Below, one piece after another: positions 7,317-8,052 of a stretch of DNA of 8,052 nt; position 1 is the first letter of the stretch, and the number at the start of each line of letters is the position of its first letter. This DNA comes from Bordetella parapertussis (GTDB taxonomy: Bacteria > Pseudomonadota > Gammaproteobacteria > Burkholderiales > Burkholderiaceae_C), in assembly GCA_945899335.1 (NCBI GenBank), contig CAMDIP010000056.1:1-8052 (forward strand), in the 5' to 3' direction. The notes below the pieces were generated by a model. The model ran no database searches and was not told where the DNA came from. It saw only the letters and a program-made list of their open reading frames with translations. A program made the position numbers and the translations under genes.

Positions 7317-7806
7317 CGCTGAGTGTGCTCGCTTGGGCTTTCTTTGTGTGGCGATGTGCATGTTGCTGGCTTGCTCGCAGCCCGTTGGCAAAGAGTTTTT
7401 TTGTGAAAACTATTCGCAAGGAAGCACGATTAATGTGTATAGACAGCAAATTGTTCGCCTCACTGAGCAAGAAATATGTGTCGCTTGGCCCATTGATGCT
7501 CTACAGTGCGCCAAAGCGGGCGAGCCAACCATGACCAAGTGGTTGGAGGGCACAGATGCTGCGCAGCAAATGCGAGCACGCTTACAAGCTACTTTTTCTC
7601 CTCAGCAAGTCAGCTTAGACATATTCCCATTTGTTCGTGAAAAGGGCAACCTCTCTGATGGCGTTGCGGCCCCTACAGAGCAAATGCAGTTTATTTTTCG
7701 CCCTTCGGATGAAAGCTTGCAATTGTCTTCCGGCGAGTTAGGGCAAAAGACCATTAGCTTTGGTTGCAAGCCTTGGGCTAAGCAAAAGTGGTGGGCTATT
7801 TACTGA
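7297..7806 (+). CDS. Predicted lipoprotein of unknown function
   Basis: From GTG 7297 the product has 169 residues. Residues 1-25 form a signal peptide with a hydrophobic core (LGFLCVAMCMLLA) and a lipobox LLAC, so Cys26 would be lipidated. Ser at +2 favours the outer membrane by the E. coli sorting rule. The mature part has cysteines 36, 61, 71 and 157. It carries short motifs also found in the periplasmic domain of the upstream protein: C-x-x-Y (36-39), I-x-V-x-R-x-x-I (45-52), E-x-M-x-F-x-F (128-134), GELGQ (146-150) and F-G-C-K-P-W (155-160). The gene overlaps the upstream gene by 20 bp, implying coupled translation and a shared operon. The C-terminus has a WW pair and ends 15 bp before the tRNA. 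I do not recognise a named family. The longer ORF from ATG 7246 is possible but would spoil the signal peptide. Confidence 0.75.
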   Translation: MKILGSSAECARLGFLCVAMCMLLACSQPVGKEFFCENYSQGSTINVYRQQIVRLTEQEICVAWPIDALQCAKAGEPTMTKWLEGTDAAQQMRARLQATFSPQQVSLDIFPFVREKGNLSDGVAAPTEQMQFIFRPSDESLQLSSGELGQKTISFGCKPWAKQKWWAIY

Positions 7807-7807
7807 A

Positions 7808-7813
7808 TACAAT
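7808..7813 (+). promoter_or_regulatory. Possible -10 element for the tRNA gene
   Basis: TACAAT (7808-7813) matches the -10 consensus in five of six bases and lies 8 bases before the tRNA, so transcription could start near 7820. No good -35 is seen at the right distance (it would fall in the last codons of the lipoprotein gene). Read-through from the upstream operon is the alternative. Confidence 0.3.
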
Positions 7814-7821
7814 CCAACACA

Positions 7822-7898
7822 GGGCCTATAGCTCAGTTGGTTAGAGCAGAGGACTCATAATCCTTTGGTCCCTGGTTCGAGTCCAGGTGGGCCCACCA
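7822..7898 (+). tRNA. tRNA with anticodon CAT, probably tRNA-Ile2 (lysidine type), otherwise elongator tRNA-Met
   Basis: A complete 77-base cloverleaf can be folded by hand. Acceptor stem 7822-7828 pairs with 7888-7894 (one G-U); D stem GCTC/GAGC; anticodon stem 7849-7853 with 7861-7865; loop CTCATAA with anticodon CAT at 7856-7858; five-base variable loop; T stem CCTGG/CCAGG with loop TTCGAGT; discriminator A (7895); CCA encoded at 7896-7898. The body resembles bacterial tRNA-Ile2, and the consecutive C4-G69 and C5-G68 acceptor pairs are those I recall as TilS recognition elements. TilS would turn C34 into lysidine so that it reads AUA. It lacks initiator features: its 1-72 position is a G-C pair. 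Automatic annotation often labels such genes Met. Being a tRNA is certain; the amino acid is inference. Confidence 0.93.
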
Positions 7899-7912
7899 CT
7901 TAAAAAGGGTAC

Positions 7913-7957
7913 ATACTGGAGACATCGTTTACAGTTTGTACCGGTCACATCGTTAAC
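7913..7957 (+). repeat. Two imperfect direct repeats at the insertion-sequence end
   Basis: The 20-bp stretches 7913-7932 and 7938-7957 agree at 15 of 20 positions and share the core ACATCGTT-x-AC. They are in the same orientation, 25 bp apart. They flank the 3' end of the transposase frame and are plausible transposase binding sites or part of the terminal repeat. The other end of the element, needed to confirm inverted terminal repeats, is outside the window. Confidence 0.6.
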
Positions 7958-8052
7958 ACCCTAGGCCCAAACGGATTGGGCCCAGGCTCTAGGCGACAAC
8001 TGTCCATATCGAAGTAACCCAGATCGTAGTCCATAAAGCTGACTTGCCAGAT
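7945..8052 (-). CDS. IS481-family transposase, C-terminal 35 residues (5' end outside window)
   Basis: On the minus strand the frame is open from 8052 to TGA at 7945-7947. The peptide contains WQVSFMDYDLGYFD and CRLEPGPNPFGPRVL, which match the C-terminal end I know from Burkholderiales IS481-type DDE transposases ([IV]WxVSFMxYDLGxFDxxxCRLEPxxNPFGPKVLPM). The DDE catalytic core lies outside the window, so whether the enzyme is intact cannot be said. The last codons (V-L-T-M-stop) fall inside the inner of the two terminal direct repeats, so coding sequence and IS end overlap. Confidence 0.85.
   Translation of the reverse strand: MWQVSFMDYDLGYFDMDSCRLEPGPNPFGPRVLTM

Larger units (their letters stand above)
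7913..8052 (-). mobile_element. End of an IS481-family insertion sequence (partial)
   Basis: The region holds the 3' end of an IS481-type transposase plus about 30-40 bp of likely non-coding terminal sequence, ending close to the tRNA. The outer boundary is uncertain: it lies somewhere between 7899 and about 7920. The other terminus and most of the transposase are beyond 8052. Confidence 0.75.

Noticed and set aside
7786..7901. An 11-bp inverted match between the end of the lipoprotein gene (AAGTGGTGGGC, 7786-7796) and the tRNA 3' end plus the bases after it (7891-7901).
   Set aside because: It comes from the codons for a Trp-Trp pair and the fixed CCA end. One such match within 100 bp is not far from chance in 8 kb, and it would compete with the much stronger tRNA fold.
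1..8052. A CRISPR array, phage defence island or integrase-type attachment site at the tRNA.
   Set aside because: No regularly spaced repeats were found, and the sequence after the tRNA ends in an IS481-type transposase tail rather than an integrase or a duplicated tRNA end.

Overview
The window looks like chromosomal DNA of a betaproteobacterium, probably Burkholderiales (Comamonadaceae-like). I infer this from the nadK-recN-rapZ block diverging from hrcA, the style of the MutY and HrcA proteins, and the tail of an IS481-type transposase of a kind common in that group. This is protein-level recognition from memory, not a database result.

Left half (1-4777) is housekeeping. The 3' end of mutY (+) meets rapZ (-) tail to tail, with their stop codons sharing bases. 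nadK, recN and rapZ form one minus-strand operon in which each junction is a 4-base ATGA stop/start overlap. hrcA, the heat-shock repressor, diverges from nadK across only about 40 bp.

Right half (4778-7806) is the unusual part. After a 151-bp gap comes a 795-residue protein with two tandem TerB-like helical domains, a long polar linker of over 300 residues, one transmembrane helix and a periplasmic C-terminal domain. A GTG-started lipoprotein overlaps its 3' end by 20 bp. The lipoprotein and the periplasmic domain share several short motifs in the same order, which suggests they are related modules. I do not recognise a characterised system with this layout. The pair looks like a translationally coupled envelope-associated unit in which the TerB part would act inside the cell and the two related modules outside.

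Right edge (7822-8052): a tRNA gene with anticodon CAT and encoded CCA (most likely the lysidine-modified tRNA-Ile2, otherwise elongator tRNA-Met). Within about 15 bp of it lies the end of an insertion sequence carrying the last 35 codons of an IS481-family transposase on the minus strand; the rest of that element lies outside the window.
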